Shown here piece after piece: positions 34,397-45,977 of a stretch of DNA of 64,000 nt. Origin of the DNA: Gallionella sp. (GTDB lineage: Bacteria; Pseudomonadota; Gammaproteobacteria; Burkholderiales; Gallionellaceae); the NCBI GenBank assembly GCA_028687335.1, contig JAQUAI010000006.1, forward strand, positions 1 through 64,000, read 5' to 3'. The notes under the pieces were generated by a model that had not been told where the DNA came from, did no database searches, and was given only the letters and a program-made list of their open reading frames with translations. Position 1 is the stretch's first letter. Each line of letters starts with the position of its first letter. A program made the translations under genes and the position numbers.

Positions 34397-35296
34397 ATGG
34401 CAGAAATTACCGCAGCAATGGTTAAGGAACTGCGCGAGGCAACTGGCCTCGGCATGATGGAATGCAAGAAGGCATTGGTTGAGTCCAATGGCGATTTTAA
34501 GGTTGCTGAAGAGCAATTGCGTATTAAGAGCGGTGCCAAGGCTAGCAAGGCGGCTTCGCGCGTGACAGCGGAAGGTATCGTTAGCGCGTTCATCGCGGCT
34601 GATGGCAAAGCGGCTGCCGTGGTGGAAGTGAACTGCGAAACTGACTTTGTGGCCAAGAATGACGACTTTATCGCGTTCGCCAAAAATGTTGCGCAAACCG
34701 TTGCACAAAACAATCCAGCTGATGTGGATGTTTTGGCAGGTATGGCGTTGGTTAATGGTGCGGGTTCGGTTGATGAAGTGCGCAAAGCATTGGTGATGAA
34801 GATTGGTGAAAATCTGACTATTCGCCGTGTTGAGCGTTACGAGACGACAGACGGCAAGCTGGCAACTTATTTGCACGGCAGCAAGATCGGTGTGTTGGTT
34901 AGCTACACCGGCGGTGACGATGCATTGGGTCGTGATATTGCGATGCACATTGCGGCAAGCAAGCCAAAGTCTGTTGATGCTTCCGGTGTGAATCAAGAAG
35001 ACATCGCAACCGAGCGTCGTATCGCGATTGAGAAGGCCAAGGAATCCGGCAAGCCGGAAGCGATGCTGGAAAAGATCGCCGAAGGTACTGTGCAGAAGTT
35101 CTTGAAGGAAGTGACGCTGCTGGGGCAGGTGTTTGTTAAAGCGGAAGATGGCAAGCAAACTATCGAGCAATTGCTGAAGAGCAAAGGCGCAACCGTAAGC
35201 GCATTCAAGATGTTTGTGGTTGGTGAAGGCATTGAGAAGAAGGTGGAAGATTACGCGGCTGAAGTTGCTGCCGCAGCTGCCGCTGCTCAGGGTTAA
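34397..35296 (+). CDS. tsf: elongation factor Ts
   Basis: 299 residues from ATG 34397 with GGAG six bases upstream; the TTG/ATG starts at 34382-34385 add only a few residues. N-terminal UBA-like [17 protein letters not shown], then the core motif [12 protein letters not shown] (TDFV contacts EF-Tu). Nucleotide exchange factor for EF-Tu. pyrH starts six bases after its stop. Confidence 0.98.
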   Translation: MAEITAAMVKELREATGLGMMECKKALVESNGDFKVAEEQLRIKSGAKASKAASRVTAEGIVSAFIAADGKAAAVVEVNCETDFVAKNDDFIAFAKNVAQTVAQNNPADVDVLAGMALVNGAGSVDEVRKALVMKIGENLTIRRVERYETTDGKLATYLHGSKIGVLVSYTGGDDALGRDIAMHIAASKPKSVDASGVNQEDIATERRIAIEKAKESGKPEAMLEKIAEGTVQKFLKEVTLLGQVFVKAEDGKQTIEQLLKSKGATVSAFKMFVVGEGIEKKVEDYAAEVAAAAAAAQG

Positions 35297-35301
35297 TCGA
35301 C

Positions 35302-36021
35302 ATGAACGCGCCCGCTTACAAACGTATTCTTCTTAAGCTTTCCGGCGAAGCCCTGATGGGCGATGATAGCTACGGTATCAACCGTGCTGTGATTGAGCGT
35401 ATTGTCGGTGAGATTAAAGAAGTTGTGGAGTTGGGCGTGGAAGTCGCCATTGTGATCGGCGGCGGCAATATTTTTCGTGGCGTGGCTCCGGCTGCGGCAG
35501 GGATGGATAGGGCAACTGCCGATTACATGGGTATGCTGGCCACGGTGATGAATTCGATGGCTTTGCAGGATGCGATGAAACGCGCCGGTCTTGATTGTCG
35601 CGTACAGTCTGCATTGAGTTTGGAGCAGGTGGCTGAGCCGTTTATTCGCGGTAAGGCATTGCGTTATCTGGAAGACGGAAAAGTGGTTATTTTCGCTGCG
35701 GGTATCGGTAGTCCGTTCTTTACGACTGATACCGCTGCTGCCTTGCGTGGCGTGGAAATGTCTGCTGATGTGGTAATCAAAGCAACAAAAGTGGATGGCA
35801 TTTATACCGCCGATCCAAAGAAAGACCCAAGTGCGATTCGCTATCAGAGCCTGAGCTTTGATGAGGCGATCAGCAAGAATCTTAAAGTGATGGATGCGAC
35901 GGCACTGACTCTGTGTCGCGATCAAAAGCTTCCTATCATCGTATTCAGTATTTTCAAGCCGGGCGCGCTTAAGCGCGTGGTGTTCGGCGAAGGCGAAGGC
36001 ACTTTGGTGCGCATTGATTGA
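35302..36021 (+). CDS. pyrH: UMP kinase
   Basis: 239 residues of the amino-acid-kinase fold: [15 protein letters not shown] at the start, [10 protein letters not shown] near 52-61, and [18 protein letters not shown] late. It phosphorylates UMP to UDP and is a hexamer in bacteria. It lies between tsf and frr as in most proteobacteria; spacing to both neighbours is short. Confidence 0.98.
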   Translation: MNAPAYKRILLKLSGEALMGDDSYGINRAVIERIVGEIKEVVELGVEVAIVIGGGNIFRGVAPAAAGMDRATADYMGMLATVMNSMALQDAMKRAGLDCRVQSALSLEQVAEPFIRGKALRYLEDGKVVIFAAGIGSPFFTTDTAAALRGVEMSADVVIKATKVDGIYTADPKKDPSAIRYQSLSFDEAISKNLKVMDATALTLCRDQKLPIIVFSIFKPGALKRVVFGEGEGTLVRID

Positions 36022-36031
36022 GGGGTTAACG

Positions 36032-36589
36032 ATGTTGGCTGATCTGAAAAAAACGACCGAACAGAAAATGCAAAAGTCCCTTGACTCACTCAAGGTTGAT
36101 TTGGGCAAAATTCGCACAGGCCGCGCCCATGTCGGGTTGCTTGATCATGTGATGGTGGATTATTACGGTAATCCGACGCCGGTCAATCAGGTGGCGAATA
36201 TCACGCTGGTGGATGCCCGTACGATTGGCGTGCAAGCCTATGAAAAAAATATGATCGGTCCGATTGAGCGTGCGATTCGTGACTCCGATCTGGGGTTGAA
36301 TCCAGCAACGAATGGTGAGTTGATTCGTGTGCCTATGCCGATGCTGACGGAAGAGCGTCGTCGCGATTTGATTAAGGTGGTCAAAAGTGAAGGCGAAGAT
36401 GCCAAAATCGCGGTGCGTAATATTCGTCGTGATGCAAACCAGCATCTCAAAGATGCGTTGAAGAAAAAAGAAATTGCCGAGGATGATGAGCGTCGTTCAC
36501 AGGATGAAGTTCAAAAGCTGACTGATCGTTACATCGCCGAAATCGACAAGACGCTGATAACTAAAGAAACAGAGTTGATGGCGGTATAA
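36032..36589 (+). CDS. frr: ribosome recycling factor
   Basis: 185 residues from ATG 36032, after GAGGGG. Conserved [13 protein letters not shown] and [20 protein letters not shown] segments define the three-helix domain of RRF. With EF-G it splits post-termination ribosomes. A stem-loop at 36629-36665 follows. Confidence 0.98.
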   Translation: MLADLKKTTEQKMQKSLDSLKVDLGKIRTGRAHVGLLDHVMVDYYGNPTPVNQVANITLVDARTIGVQAYEKNMIGPIERAIRDSDLGLNPATNGELIRVPMPMLTEERRRDLIKVVKSEGEDAKIAVRNIRRDANQHLKDALKKKEIAEDDERRSQDEVQKLTDRYIAEIDKTLITKETELMAV

Positions 36590-36628
36590 CGGCGCGTGCA
36601 TAATCGCTCCCAGCGGCTGGCAATGAAT

Positions 36629-36665
36629 AACACTTCCCCGGTCTCAGTTTTTTCAGAGAAGTGTT
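36629..36665 (+). terminator. stem-loop between frr and uppS
   Basis: AACACTTC (36629-36636) pairs with GAAGTGTT (36658-36665); the loop holds a T6 run and a second TCT/AGA pairing. It may be a partial terminator or boundary between the translation and envelope gene blocks. Confidence 0.4.
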
Positions 36666-36715
36666 TCTGCGCTGTTTTTCTCACGGCTCTGTGCCGATAA
36701 CCGGTCCATCTCGAT

Positions 36716-37480
36716 ATGGCACCTCCTCTTCCTAGTTCAACCCGCACCATTCCCGACATTGCGAATGTGCCACGCCATATCGCCGTCATCATGGATGGCA
36801 ACGGGCGCTGGGCCAAGCAACGCTTCATGCCGCGCGTGATGGGGCATCAGCGCGGGGTCGAGTCCTTGCGCGAAGTGGTGAAAGCATGCCGAGATATGGG
36901 GGTTGGCTACCTGACCGTGTTTGCTTTCAGCAGCGAAAACTGGCGCCGCCCAGCAGATGAAGTTTCATTTCTGATGTCGCTGTTCATGAAGATGCTGGAA
37001 CGCGAAGTCGCCAAGCTACACAAGAATAATATCCGCCTAAAGATCATTGGTGATCGTAGCCGTTTCGATCCGAAATTGGTGCAGACCATGGATGCGGCGG
37101 AGCACCTTACCGCATCGAATGGCGGTCTGACACTGACCATTGCCGCCAATTACGGCGGTCGCTGGGACATGATGAATGCGGTGCAGGTGATGCTTAAAGC
37201 TCGCCCAGAATTGGCGCAGGGATTTGCCGAAGAAGACTTGTCTCCGTATCTTTCCATGAGTGATGCCCCTGAGCCGGATTTGTTTATCCGCACCGGTGGC
37301 GAGCAGCGCATCAGCAACTTTATGTTGTGGCAACTGGCTTATACCGAGCTTCACTTTACTGATGTGTTATGGCCAGAGTTTGGACGCAAGGAGTTGGATA
37401 TTGCGATTGCGTCATATCAAAAACGCGAGCGGCGTTTTGGTCGCACCAGCGATCAATTAAAAGGGGATGTCGGTGCTTAA
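36716..37480 (+). CDS. uppS: undecaprenyl diphosphate synthase
   Basis: 254 residues of the cis-prenyltransferase family. [14 protein letters not shown] carries the catalytic Asp27; [11 protein letters not shown] and [15 protein letters not shown] are further family motifs. It makes the C55 lipid carrier for peptidoglycan and LPS. No strong ribosome site is seen before the ATG at 36716. It overlaps cdsA by 14 bases. Confidence 0.97.
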   Translation: MAPPLPSSTRTIPDIANVPRHIAVIMDGNGRWAKQRFMPRVMGHQRGVESLREVVKACRDMGVGYLTVFAFSSENWRRPADEVSFLMSLFMKMLEREVAKLHKNNIRLKIIGDRSRFDPKLVQTMDAAEHLTASNGGLTLTIAANYGGRWDMMNAVQVMLKARPELAQGFAEEDLSPYLSMSDAPEPDLFIRTGGEQRISNFMLWQLAYTELHFTDVLWPEFGRKELDIAIASYQKRERRFGRTSDQLKGDVGA

Positions 37481-38303
37481 GTCGCGCGTAATTACCGCAA
37501 TCGTGTTGTTGGCTTTGCTGCTTGCGGCCTTATTTCTGCTGCCCCCAATTGCGTGGGAAATTTTGGTTGTTGTGATGGTGATGCAGGGAGTCGCCGAGTG
37601 GTCGCGCCTTTCCGGTTTGAGCGGGCGAAAGGGCACGTTGTACTGGGTGGCTACGCTATGCATCATGCTCACCTTGCTTTGGCTTGATCATGGTAGTGAT
37701 GATGCGCAGCGATTATCGCTGCACCTCGCGGTGTATTTTGTTTCTGCTGTGTTATGGCTGTTGTTGGTGCCGACTTGGCTAATGGTAGGCTGGAAAGTGA
37801 CCAATCCTTGGGCGATGATTTTTGTGGGTTGGGCGGTATTGATTCCGACCGGATTGGCAATGATTGATCTGCGTGAATTTGATCCCAGTCCGTGGGTGCT
37901 GTTGATGGTCATGGGGCTGGTCTGGATCGCCGATACCGGTGCGTATTTTGCGGGGCGGCGTTTCGGTAAAAATAAGCTGGCTCCCAGTATTAGTCCGGGT
38001 AAAACATGGGAGGGCGTGATCGGTGCCTTGCTGTGCGTATCACTCTATATTGTGCTGGTGTGGAGTTTCAGTCCGAATTTTGTCTACAAAGAGGTGTTGC
38101 CAGGATTGTTACTTGCCTCTTGGTGGTGGGTTGGGTTGGCGGTCATCGGGGATTTGTTCGAGTCGGCCATTAAACGTCAGGCGGGGGTGAAAGACAGTGG
38201 TGCATTACTGCCGGGACATGGCGGGCTGCTTGATCGCATCGACGCATTGACATCGACCTTGCCTTTGGCGGCGATGGCGATGTTATTTCAAAGGATAAGC
38301 TGA
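37467..38303 (+). CDS. cdsA: phosphatidate cytidylyltransferase
   Basis: 278 residues with about seven to eight membrane helices. The C-terminal CDS signature appears as [20 protein letters not shown] plus GLLDRIDAL, with the Asp residues that bind metal. It makes CDP-diacylglycerol. ATG 37467 overlaps the end of uppS; a GTG two codons later is possible. Its stop overlaps the dxr start by one base. Confidence 0.97.
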   Translation: MSVLKSRVITAIVLLALLLAALFLLPPIAWEILVVVMVMQGVAEWSRLSGLSGRKGTLYWVATLCIMLTLLWLDHGSDDAQRLSLHLAVYFVSAVLWLLLVPTWLMVGWKVTNPWAMIFVGWAVLIPTGLAMIDLREFDPSPWVLLMVMGLVWIADTGAYFAGRRFGKNKLAPSISPGKTWEGVIGALLCVSLYIVLVWSFSPNFVYKEVLPGLLLASWWWVGLAVIGDLFESAIKRQAGVKDSGALLPGHGGLLDRIDALTSTLPLAAMAMLFQRIS

Positions 38304-39490
38304 TGGTCATGCAATCGATTACCGTTCTCGGTTCTACCGGCAGTATCGGTACCAGTACGCTGGATGTGATTGCACGTCATCGGGATCGTTTTAGCGTGTT
38401 CGCATTGACGGCGAATAGCCAGGTTGAGTTGTTGTTCCGGCAATGTGTTGAGTTTAAGCCGCGCTTTGCCGTGCTGCTGGATGAGCCTTCGGCTGCGCGT
38501 TTGCGTGAACTGCTTGCTGAGACGGATTTGGCCACTGAGGTTTTGTGTGGTGTTGCTGCGCTGGAGCAAGTGTCCCGTGCTTCAGAGGTGGATGCGGTGA
38601 TGGCGGCTATCGTGGGGGCGGCGGGTTTGCCACCAACTTTGGCAGCGGCACGCGCGGGTAAGAAAATCCTGCTGGCCAATAAAGAAACGCTGGTGTTGGC
38701 GGGTAATGTTTTTATGGAGGCCGTGAGAGCAAGCGGTTCGCCCCTGTTGCCTATCGACAGTGAACACAATGCCATTTTTCAGGCCTTACCGCGCGGTTAC
38801 GACGGTGATCTCAAACAGAATGGGGTTAGCAAGATATTGTTGACGGCTTCCGGCGGCCCGTTCCGCAATACGCCGTTGAGCGAATTGCAACATGTCACGC
38901 CAGATCAAGCGTGCGCGCACCCGAACTGGAGCATGGGCCGAAAAATTTCGGTTGATTCAGCCAGTATGATGAATAAGGGGCTGGAAGTCATCGAAGCGCA
39001 TTGGTTGTTCAATGCCAGCGCGGATGATATTCAAGTGGTGGTACATCCGCAGAGCGTGATTCATTCATTGGTGCAGTATGTCGATGGTTCGGTGATGGCG
39101 CAGCTTGGTAATCCCGATATGCGCACCCCGATTGCCTATGGCTTATCCTACCCAGAGCGGATTGATGCAGGAGTTGCAGCGCTCGATTTGTTCAAGGTGG
39201 CGACGATGAATTTTGTTGCTCCCGACTTTGATCGTTTCCCCTGTTTGTCTTTGGCCTATCAGGCACTACGCGCGGCGGGTACTGCGCCCGGTATGTTGAA
39301 TGCGGCGAATGAGGTTGCTGTCGCAGCTTTCCTTGATGAACGTATCGCTTTCCTCGATATTCCGCGCGTTATTGCCGCCGTGTTAGATGAGTTGCCGGTT
39401 GTTGATGTGTGTGGTCTGGATGATGTGCTGGCGGCGGATGCGGCAGCTCGCCGCGTTGCCGCAGAGCGCGTGGTGGCATTGCAACGATGA
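38303..39490 (+). CDS. dxr: 1-deoxy-D-xylulose 5-phosphate reductoisomerase
   Basis: 395 residues. The NADPH-binding [13 protein letters not shown] lies near the start; [11 protein letters not shown] and SGGPFR segments and the [13 protein letters not shown] helix are DXR hallmarks. It carries out the committed step of the MEP isoprenoid pathway, which feeds UppS. ATG at 38303 follows GGAT; a second ATG two codons on is possible. It overlaps rseP by four bases. Confidence 0.97.
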   Translation: MVMQSITVLGSTGSIGTSTLDVIARHRDRFSVFALTANSQVELLFRQCVEFKPRFAVLLDEPSAARLRELLAETDLATEVLCGVAALEQVSRASEVDAVMAAIVGAAGLPPTLAAARAGKKILLANKETLVLAGNVFMEAVRASGSPLLPIDSEHNAIFQALPRGYDGDLKQNGVSKILLTASGGPFRNTPLSELQHVTPDQACAHPNWSMGRKISVDSASMMNKGLEVIEAHWLFNASADDIQVVVHPQSVIHSLVQYVDGSVMAQLGNPDMRTPIAYGLSYPERIDAGVAALDLFKVATMNFVAPDFDRFPCLSLAYQALRAAGTAPGMLNAANEVAVAAFLDERIAFLDIPRVIAAVLDELPVVDVCGLDDVLAADAAARRVAAERVVALQR

Positions 39491-40842
39491 CCACGATTCT
39501 TGCCTTTATCGGCGCGATTGCGCTGCTGGTGGTATTTCATGAGTTTGGTCACTATTGGGTCGCGCGTCGTTGCGGTGTCAAAGTGCTGCGCTTTTCCATC
39601 GGTTTTGGCAAAGTTTTGTATCGCAAACGTTTTGGCGCAGGCGAAACCGAGTGGGTGGTTTCTGCGATTCCGTTAGGCGGCTACGTCAAGATGCTGGACG
39701 AGCGCGAGGGGGAGGTCGCAGCGCATGAGCTGAGTCGCACATTTAACCGCCAACCGGTACGTAATCGTATCGCCATTGTTGCCGCTGGGCCGCTGGCTAA
39801 TTTCCTGCTGGCAATTTTGTTGTACTGGATTATGTTTGTGCACGGTGTGCCGGGATTGAAGCCTGTGCTTGGTGAGATTACGCCTGCGTCTCCCGCCGCG
39901 AGTGCTATGTTGCAGGAAGGCGAAACGATTATCAGCGTGAACGGTGAGCCGGTTCCCAGTTGGCAGGAATTACGTTGGGCCTTGCTTGATCTCGCGCTCA
40001 AGGGCGTGGATGCGACTTTAATTGGGCGAAGCGCACAGGGTGAGATGCTTTCGCATCAATTAGCAAGCTCTCAGTTGAAAGCAGATGATATGGACGGGGA
40101 TTTCACCGCTAAGCTTGGTTTGAAGCCGTATCAACCCTTGATGCTGCCTGTCATTGGCGAATTGGCCGAAGGGGGCGTGGCACAACAAAGCGGTTTGCAG
40201 GTGGGCGACTTGGTGTTGCGTGCTGACGGTGTTGCTGTGCAGCGCTGGAGCGAATTGGTTGAGGTGGTGCGTCAGCATCCTGAGCTGCCGATACACTTTG
40301 ATATTCAGCGCGGCGGAGTGACGACAAGTTTACAGCTGACCCCCAAAGGTGTTGATGAATCCGGCGTGCGAGTCGGCAAAATTGGCGCGGGGCCAAAGGT
40401 GGATAAGGAAGCATGGCAGGCATTGTTGACCGAGGTCAGTTACGGTGCGGGTGATGCACTTCGGCAAGCTTTGCGAAAGACATGGGAGACTTCTGTCGTC
40501 AGCCTCAAGATGATGGGGAAAATGGTGATGGGTGAGGTTTCAATGAAAAATCTGAGCGGCCCGATTACCATCGCCGACTATGCCGGTCAGTCTGCGGCTA
40601 TGGGTGTGGCGGCATATCTTGGCTTTTTGGCCTTGATTAGTATCAGTCTGGGTGTGCTGAATTTGCTGCCCATACCGTTATTGGATGGCGGGCACTTGCT
40701 GTATTATGTCGCCGAATTAGTAAAAGGCAGTCCAGTATCTGAACAGGCATGGGACATCGGTCAACGTATTGGCATTGCGTTGCTTGGGACACTGATGGTG
40801 TTTGCCATGTTCAATGACATCAATCGTCTTATTTCGAGCTAA
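39487..40842 (+). CDS. rseP: site-2 intramembrane zinc protease RseP
   Basis: 451 residues. HEFGHYW (H18, E19, H22) is the zinc site in the first helix; the [12 protein letters not shown] motif near the C-terminus supplies the third ligand. Two PDZ domains lie between (about 120-200 and 215-300). In E. coli it cleaves RseA to release sigma-E under envelope stress. Its place directly before bamA fits that role. Confidence 0.97.
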   Translation: MTTILAFIGAIALLVVFHEFGHYWVARRCGVKVLRFSIGFGKVLYRKRFGAGETEWVVSAIPLGGYVKMLDEREGEVAAHELSRTFNRQPVRNRIAIVAAGPLANFLLAILLYWIMFVHGVPGLKPVLGEITPASPAASAMLQEGETIISVNGEPVPSWQELRWALLDLALKGVDATLIGRSAQGEMLSHQLASSQLKADDMDGDFTAKLGLKPYQPLMLPVIGELAEGGVAQQSGLQVGDLVLRADGVAVQRWSELVEVVRQHPELPIHFDIQRGGVTTSLQLTPKGVDESGVRVGKIGAGPKVDKEAWQALLTEVSYGAGDALRQALRKTWETSVVSLKMMGKMVMGEVSMKNLSGPITIADYAGQSAAMGVAAYLGFLALISISLGVLNLLPIPLLDGGHLLYYVAELVKGSPVSEQAWDIGQRIGIALLGTLMVFAMFNDINRLISS

Positions 40843-40848
40843 TACAAG

Positions 40849-43122
40849 ATGAAAATTAACCGACTAGCGGGGTTGATCTCCCTGCTTTGTAGTGCACCAG
40901 TATTGGCGATACAGCCGTTCACAGTGACCGATATTCGCGTTGAGGGAATTCAACGTACCGAGGCGGGGACGGTGTTCAGCTACCTACCTGTTAAAGTTGG
41001 CGACCGGATGGACGACAGTCAGGCTGCGAATGCGATTCGGTCGCTGTATGCCACCGGATTCTTCAAGGATGTACGTCTGGAAGTGGAGCAGGGCGTATTG
41101 ATTGTGCTAGTACGCGAGCGACCTTCCATCGCCAGTATTCAGTTGAATGGCATCAAGGATTTCCCCGCTCAGCAGCTCAAAGATAATATGAAGTTCGCCG
41201 GACTGGCCGAGGCGCGTATTTTCGATAAAGGGGCATTGGAAAAAGCCACGCAGGATCTGAAGCGTCAATACGTAGCGCGCGGTAAATATGCAGTCAGCGT
41301 AAAAACTTCGGTCACTGAATTGGAGCGTAACCGCGTCGGCATTGTGTTCGATGTGATGGAAGGTGAAGTTTCCAAGATTAAGCAGATCAATCTGGTCGGC
41401 AATCAAGCGTACGAGGAAGACGAATTACTCGGCATGATGAAGTTGAGCACGCCGGATTGGATGAGCTGGTTTAGCAAGGATGATCAATATTCCAAGCAAA
41501 AACTTTCCGCCGATATGGAAGCGCTACGCTCTTTCTACATGGATAGCGGTTATCTCGAATTCAATATTGATTCGACTCAGGTGTCGATTACGCCCGACAA
41601 AAAAGATATTTACATCACGATCAACTTTACCGAGGGTGCGAAATACACCGTCTCCAAAGTGGCGGTGTCGGGTAATACGCTGATCCCCAAAGAAGAGGTT
41701 GAGGCGTTGATACAAGTGAAACCAGGTGACACCTTTTCGCGCAGTGCGCTGACGGCAACCAGCAAGGTGGTGGGCGAGCGACTCGGCAAGGAAGGTTACG
41801 CCTTTGCCAATATCAATGGCATTCCCGAATTAGACAAGGAGAAACACGAGGTCGCTTTTAATTTTGTGGTTGATCCGGGGCAGCGCGTTTACATCCGCCG
41901 TATCAATATCGCCGGCAATGATAAAACCCGCGATGAGGTTATTCGCCGAGAGTTTCGTCAGGTTGAGGGCTCGTGGTTTGATGTCGATAAAATCAAGAAG
42001 TCGAAGCAACGCGTGGACAAGCTACAGTTTTTTGCCGATGTCAACGTTGAAACCCCGCCGGTGCAGGGCACAAATGACCAAATGGATGTGAATGTTCGCG
42101 TGGAAGAAAAGTCTACCGGCAATATTTCTGCTGGTGCTGGCTTTTCGCAAGGCGAGGGTTTGTCGATCACCGGAGGTATTACTCAGTCTAACTTGTTTGG
42201 TAGTGGTAACCATGCGGCGGTGCAGCTCAATACCGGCAAGATCAATCAGGTCTATTCTTTGTCCTACACTAACCCGTATTACACCGATGACGGCGTGAGT
42301 CGCGGATTCGATTTTTACAAGCGCAATACTGACTCGCGCAGTACGGCGGTATCGCAGTACACCTCGCATACACTGGGTGGGGGCGTGCGTTTTGGCGTGC
42401 CGACTAACGAGGATGAATATATCAACTACGGCTTGTCATTTGAGCGCACTCAATTGGGTGTCTTGGCGAATACGCCAGCTCGTATTGTGAATTACGTAAA
42501 TACTTTTGGTGCGACCAATACCAACGTACTAGGCACTGTGGGCTGGGGGCGTGATACACGTGATAGCGCAATGTATACCACCGAAGGGTCGGTGCAGCGC
42601 GCGTTTGGCGAAATCGCTTTGCCCGTGTTTGATATGCGTTATTACAAGCTGAATTATCAGCACCAGTATTACTATCCGGTTAGCACCAATGTGACCTTAT
42701 TGCTGAACGGTGAATTGGGTGTCGCGGGTGGTTATGGTGGGAAGCAAATGCCATTCTTCAAGAACTTCTATGCAGGCGGAACAGGCTCGGTACGCGGCTA
42801 TGAAGCAAACTCTTTGGGGCCGCGCGATGCGACGAATGCGGTGTTGGGCGGTACGCGTCGTGTAGTGGGTAATGCTGAGTTGTTGTTCCCCGTGCCAGGG
42901 ATGAAAGAGAAGTCGGTTCGTTTGAGCGGATTCTTTGATGCTGGTGCTGTTTATGGGCCAGGTGATCTGCCTGGTAGTGCGGGTTTACGCTATTCCTCTG
43001 GTGTGGCAGTGACTTGGATTTCTCCTGTAGGGCCGATTAAGTTCAGCTATGGAGTGCCGCTGAACAAGCAAGCGGTGGATAAACTACAGAAATTCCAATT
43101 TACTTTGGGTTCGATGTTCTGA
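40849..43122 (+). CDS. bamA: outer membrane protein assembly factor BamA
   Basis: 757 residues. Signal peptide to about residue 21 (APVLA); five POTRA domains (about 23-420), opening with FTVTDIRVEGIQRTEAGTVF; then the Omp85 barrel, with GTGSVRGYEANSLGPRD as the conserved VRGY loop motif. The C-terminus ends in Phe. It inserts outer membrane proteins. It starts six bases after rseP and is followed by skp. Confidence 0.98.
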   Translation: MKINRLAGLISLLCSAPVLAIQPFTVTDIRVEGIQRTEAGTVFSYLPVKVGDRMDDSQAANAIRSLYATGFFKDVRLEVEQGVLIVLVRERPSIASIQLNGIKDFPAQQLKDNMKFAGLAEARIFDKGALEKATQDLKRQYVARGKYAVSVKTSVTELERNRVGIVFDVMEGEVSKIKQINLVGNQAYEEDELLGMMKLSTPDWMSWFSKDDQYSKQKLSADMEALRSFYMDSGYLEFNIDSTQVSITPDKKDIYITINFTEGAKYTVSKVAVSGNTLIPKEEVEALIQVKPGDTFSRSALTATSKVVGERLGKEGYAFANINGIPELDKEKHEVAFNFVVDPGQRVYIRRINIAGNDKTRDEVIRREFRQVEGSWFDVDKIKKSKQRVDKLQFFADVNVETPPVQGTNDQMDVNVRVEEKSTGNISAGAGFSQGEGLSITGGITQSNLFGSGNHAAVQLNTGKINQVYSLSYTNPYYTDDGVSRGFDFYKRNTDSRSTAVSQYTSHTLGGGVRFGVPTNEDEYINYGLSFERTQLGVLANTPARIVNYVNTFGATNTNVLGTVGWGRDTRDSAMYTTEGSVQRAFGEIALPVFDMRYYKLNYQHQYYYPVSTNVTLLLNGELGVAGGYGGKQMPFFKNFYAGGTGSVRGYEANSLGPRDATNAVLGGTRRVVGNAELLFPVPGMKEKSVRLSGFFDAGAVYGPGDLPGSAGLRYSSGVAVTWISPVGPIKFSYGVPLNKQAVDKLQKFQFTLGSMF

Positions 43123-43175
43123 TTGGTTTCGTTGCATGAATTGGATAATTTTTCTTGGTGTATGAGGAGTTAAAA

Positions 43176-43673
43176 ATGAAGATGGTAAAGTGGCTGGCGT
43201 TGGTAGTGATGATGTTGTCCGGCCTAGCTCAGGCTGGCGACTTCAAGGTGGGTGTGGTCGATACCGAGCGCGTTTTGCGCGAATCGGCTCCGGCATCCAA
43301 AGCTGAGAAACGCATTGAGAAAGAATTTTCTGGGCGCGACCAAGAAATCAAGAAAATGATGAAGCAGGCCAAGGAGATGCAAGCGTCTTTGGAGTCGGAT
43401 GTTGGCAAAATTTCCGATGCAGATCATCGCAACCGCGAACGCGAATTGACCGCGCTGAACGTGAATTTGCAGCGTATGCAGCGCGAGTTCCGTGAAGATC
43501 TAAATTTGCGCAAAAACGAAGAGCTGGCCGTGGTGTTGGAACGTGCAAACAAGGCGATTCAGTCCATTGCCGAGACTGAAAAATTTGACTTGATTTTGCA
43601 AGAGGCGGTGTATCGTAATCCGCGCATCGATATCACCGACAAAGTGATCAAATATCTGGCCAACGACAAGTAA
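43176..43673 (+). CDS. skp: periplasmic chaperone Skp/OmpH
   Basis: 165 residues from ATG 43176 (GAGGAG upstream). Signal peptide to about residue 19 (AQA), then KVGVVDTERVLRES and a long, highly charged coiled-coil section (about 45-125), the tentacles of the Skp trimer. It delivers unfolded outer membrane proteins to BamA. A usual gene between bamA and lpxD. Confidence 0.95.
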   Translation: MKMVKWLALVVMMLSGLAQAGDFKVGVVDTERVLRESAPASKAEKRIEKEFSGRDQEIKKMMKQAKEMQASLESDVGKISDADHRNRERELTALNVNLQRMQREFREDLNLRKNEELAVVLERANKAIQSIAETEKFDLILQEAVYRNPRIDITDKVIKYLANDK

Positions 43674-43683
43674 TACTCGTTTG

Positions 43684-44727
43684 ATGCAAATTAGTTTGAC
43701 TCTGCAAGAAATTGCCGCGCGCTTGGGCGGACATCTGCTGGGTGATGGCGCGGTGTCTATTTCGCGTATTACCACATTGGATAAGGCTCAGGCGGGTGAA
43801 ATCAGTTTTTTGACCAATAGCAAATATCGTTCGCAGTTGGCCAGCACGAATGCCTCAGCCTTGATTCTCGGTGAGGGTGACGCGGGTGCGAGCGACTTGC
43901 CTCGTATCATTTCAGACAATCCTTATGCTTATTTTGCCAAGGTTTCGGCATTGCTGAATCCTTTGCTGCCTGTTGTGTCGGGTATTCATGCCACGGCAGT
44001 GATTGGTGAGGGCGCGCGAATTGCAAGTAGTGCCAGCATTGCGGCCACTGCGGTAATTGGTAGGAACGCTGTTATTGGCGAGGATGCGGTTATCGGTGCG
44101 GGATGCTGCATCGGCGATAATGTTGTCATTGGGTGTCGCGCAAGGCTTTATCCGCGTGTGGTGATTTACCATGATTGCGTGATTGGCGATGATTTGATCG
44201 CGCACTCTGGTGCGGTAATCGGTTCCGATGGTTTTGGTATTGCGATGGATGCGGGGCATTGGATCAAAATCCCCCAGGTTGGGCGAGTGGTGATTGGTAA
44301 TGCTGTCGAAATCGGTGCCAACACAACGATAGATCGAGGTGCGCTGGACGATACCGTGATTGAGGATGGAGTGAAGCTGGATAACCAGATTCAGGTTGCG
44401 CACAACGTACGTATTGGTGCGCATACGGCGGTTGCCGGTTGTGCGGGTATAGCGGGTAGCGCGGTGATTGGGCGTTACTGCCGCATTGGCGGTGGTGCGC
44501 GTATTCTTGGGCATTTGCAGCTAGCAGATCACGTTGAAGTCGCTGCGGATACGCTGGTTGGAAAAAGCATACGCGAAGCGGGTTCGTATGCGGCTATTTT
44601 TCCGTTTTCGAAACAGGAAGACTGGCGCAAAAATGCTGTCCATCTGCGTCATCTGGATGAAATGGTTAAACGCATCAAAGTGTTGGAACAAGAACTTGAG
44701 TTATTGAAAAAGAGGGAAGAAAAATGA
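43684..44727 (+). CDS. lpxD: UDP-3-O-(3-hydroxyacyl)glucosamine N-acyltransferase
   Basis: 347 residues from ATG 43684 (a TTG stands just before). The N-terminal uridine-binding domain ([11 protein letters not shown]) is followed by a left-handed beta-helix of isoleucine-rich hexapeptide repeats from about 100 to 300. [16 protein letters not shown] contains the segment with the catalytic His region. It performs the third lipid A step. It overlaps fabZ by four bases. Confidence 0.97.
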   Translation: MQISLTLQEIAARLGGHLLGDGAVSISRITTLDKAQAGEISFLTNSKYRSQLASTNASALILGEGDAGASDLPRIISDNPYAYFAKVSALLNPLLPVVSGIHATAVIGEGARIASSASIAATAVIGRNAVIGEDAVIGAGCCIGDNVVIGCRARLYPRVVIYHDCVIGDDLIAHSGAVIGSDGFGIAMDAGHWIKIPQVGRVVIGNAVEIGANTTIDRGALDDTVIEDGVKLDNQIQVAHNVRIGAHTAVAGCAGIAGSAVIGRYCRIGGGARILGHLQLADHVEVAADTLVGKSIREAGSYAAIFPFSKQEDWRKNAVHLRHLDEMVKRIKVLEQELELLKKREEK

Positions 44728-45173
44728 GCACAACGATGGATATTCACGAAATTCTTGAGAATCTGCCGCACCGCTATCCATTCCTGCTGGTTGATCGCGT
44801 GCTATCGGTCGAGCCTGGCAAGGACATCGTTGCATTGAAAAACGTCACGATTAACGAGCCTTTCTTTCCGGGACATTATCCTCATCATCCGGTGATGCCT
44901 GGGGTGCTAATTATTGAGGCCATGGCGCAAGTCGCTGCGCTGCTGTCGTTCAAATCGATGGATAGCAAACCGGATGAAAAGTCGGTCTACTATTTTGCGG
45001 GTATCGACAATGCGCGATTCAAACGTCCGATCGGCCCTGGTGATCAGATTATTTTTAAGGTGACGCTGACCCGTAGTATGCGTGGTGTGTTCAAGTTTTC
45101 TGCCAAGGCTGAAGTGGATGGGCAGCTCGCTGCCGAGGCCGAATTGATGTGCACGGTGAAAACGGTCGCATAA
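44724..45173 (+). CDS. fabZ: 3-hydroxyacyl-ACP dehydratase FabZ
   Basis: 149 residues of the hotdog fold. [14 protein letters not shown] at the start, then [20 protein letters not shown] with the catalytic His and, in the following helix, Glu. It dehydrates hydroxyacyl-ACP in fatty acid elongation and competes with LpxA/LpxD for the same pool, so its place between them is typical. ATG overlaps lpxD. Confidence 0.97.
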   Translation: MSTTMDIHEILENLPHRYPFLLVDRVLSVEPGKDIVALKNVTINEPFFPGHYPHHPVMPGVLIIEAMAQVAALLSFKSMDSKPDEKSVYYFAGIDNARFKRPIGPGDQIIFKVTLTRSMRGVFKFSAKAEVDGQLAAEAELMCTVKTVA

Positions 45174-45186
45174 ACCAGAGGTCGTT

Positions 45187-45957
45187 ATGATTCATCAGAC
45201 AGCTATTGTTCATCCGAATGCGAAGATTGCCGCCGATGTCGAAATCGGTGCGTACTCCATTATTGGCGAACATGTCGAAATTGATGCCGGAACCGTGATT
45301 GGGCCGCATGTGGTGATCAACGGTCATACGAGCATTGGCAAGCACAATCGCATTTTTCAGTTCTGCTCGTTGGGTGAAATTCCGCAGGATAAAAAGTACG
45401 CCAATGAGCCGACGCGACTTGAGATCGGCGATCACAACACCATTCGGGAGTTCTGTACTTTTAATCTGGGTACGGCTCAGGATGGCGGGGTTACCCGCGT
45501 TGGTAATCACAACTGGATCATGGCTTATGTGCATCTGGCACATGATTGTCAGGTCGGAAATAACACCATTTTTGCCAACAATGCGCAATTGGCTGGGCAT
45601 GTTCATGTCGGTGATTTCGCCATTCTGGGCGGTTTTACGGTGGTGCATCAATTTGTCCGAATTGGAGCGCATATCATCACAGGCATGGGCACGATTCTGT
45701 TGCAGGATGTGCCGCCTTACGTGTTGGCCTCGGGAAATCCTTCCGCGCCTCACGGCATTAATTCCGAAGGGTTGAAGCGGCGCGGATTTTCCAGCGCAGC
45801 TATCATGGCAATCAAACGTGCTTACAAGACACTGTATAAATCTGGTTTGAGTTTTGATGATGCGAAAGCCGAAATTTCGGCTCAAGTTTCCGAATATGCC
45901 GAGCTACAGATTTTGTCGGAGTTTCTTTCCAATTCGACTCGCGGCATCGTGCGCTGA
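45187..45957 (+). CDS. lpxA: UDP-N-acetylglucosamine acyltransferase
   Basis: 256 residues. A left-handed beta-helix of hexapeptide repeats fills the first two thirds; HLAHDCQVGNN holds the catalytic His (near 120), and the C-terminal helical part starts near ALKRR-like LKRRGFSSAAI. First step of lipid A synthesis. AGAGG stands upstream of the ATG. Confidence 0.97.
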   Translation: MIHQTAIVHPNAKIAADVEIGAYSIIGEHVEIDAGTVIGPHVVINGHTSIGKHNRIFQFCSLGEIPQDKKYANEPTRLEIGDHNTIREFCTFNLGTAQDGGVTRVGNHNWIMAYVHLAHDCQVGNNTIFANNAQLAGHVHVGDFAILGGFTVVHQFVRIGAHIITGMGTILLQDVPPYVLASGNPSAPHGINSEGLKRRGFSSAAIMAIKRAYKTLYKSGLSFDDAKAEISAQVSEYAELQILSEFLSNSTRGIVR

Positions 45958-45977
45958 GTAAGGATTAAGGCATTCCC

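Noticed and set aside
33589-34785. 398-codon open frame on the minus strand across rpsB and tsf
   Set aside because: It lies antisense to two certain genes, has low-complexity composition, and no ribosome site; a codon-bias artefact.
44010-45720. Repeated isoleucine-rich codons in lpxD/lpxA as DNA repeats
   Set aside because: They reflect the hexapeptide beta-helix of the two acyltransferases, not a DNA-level repeat.
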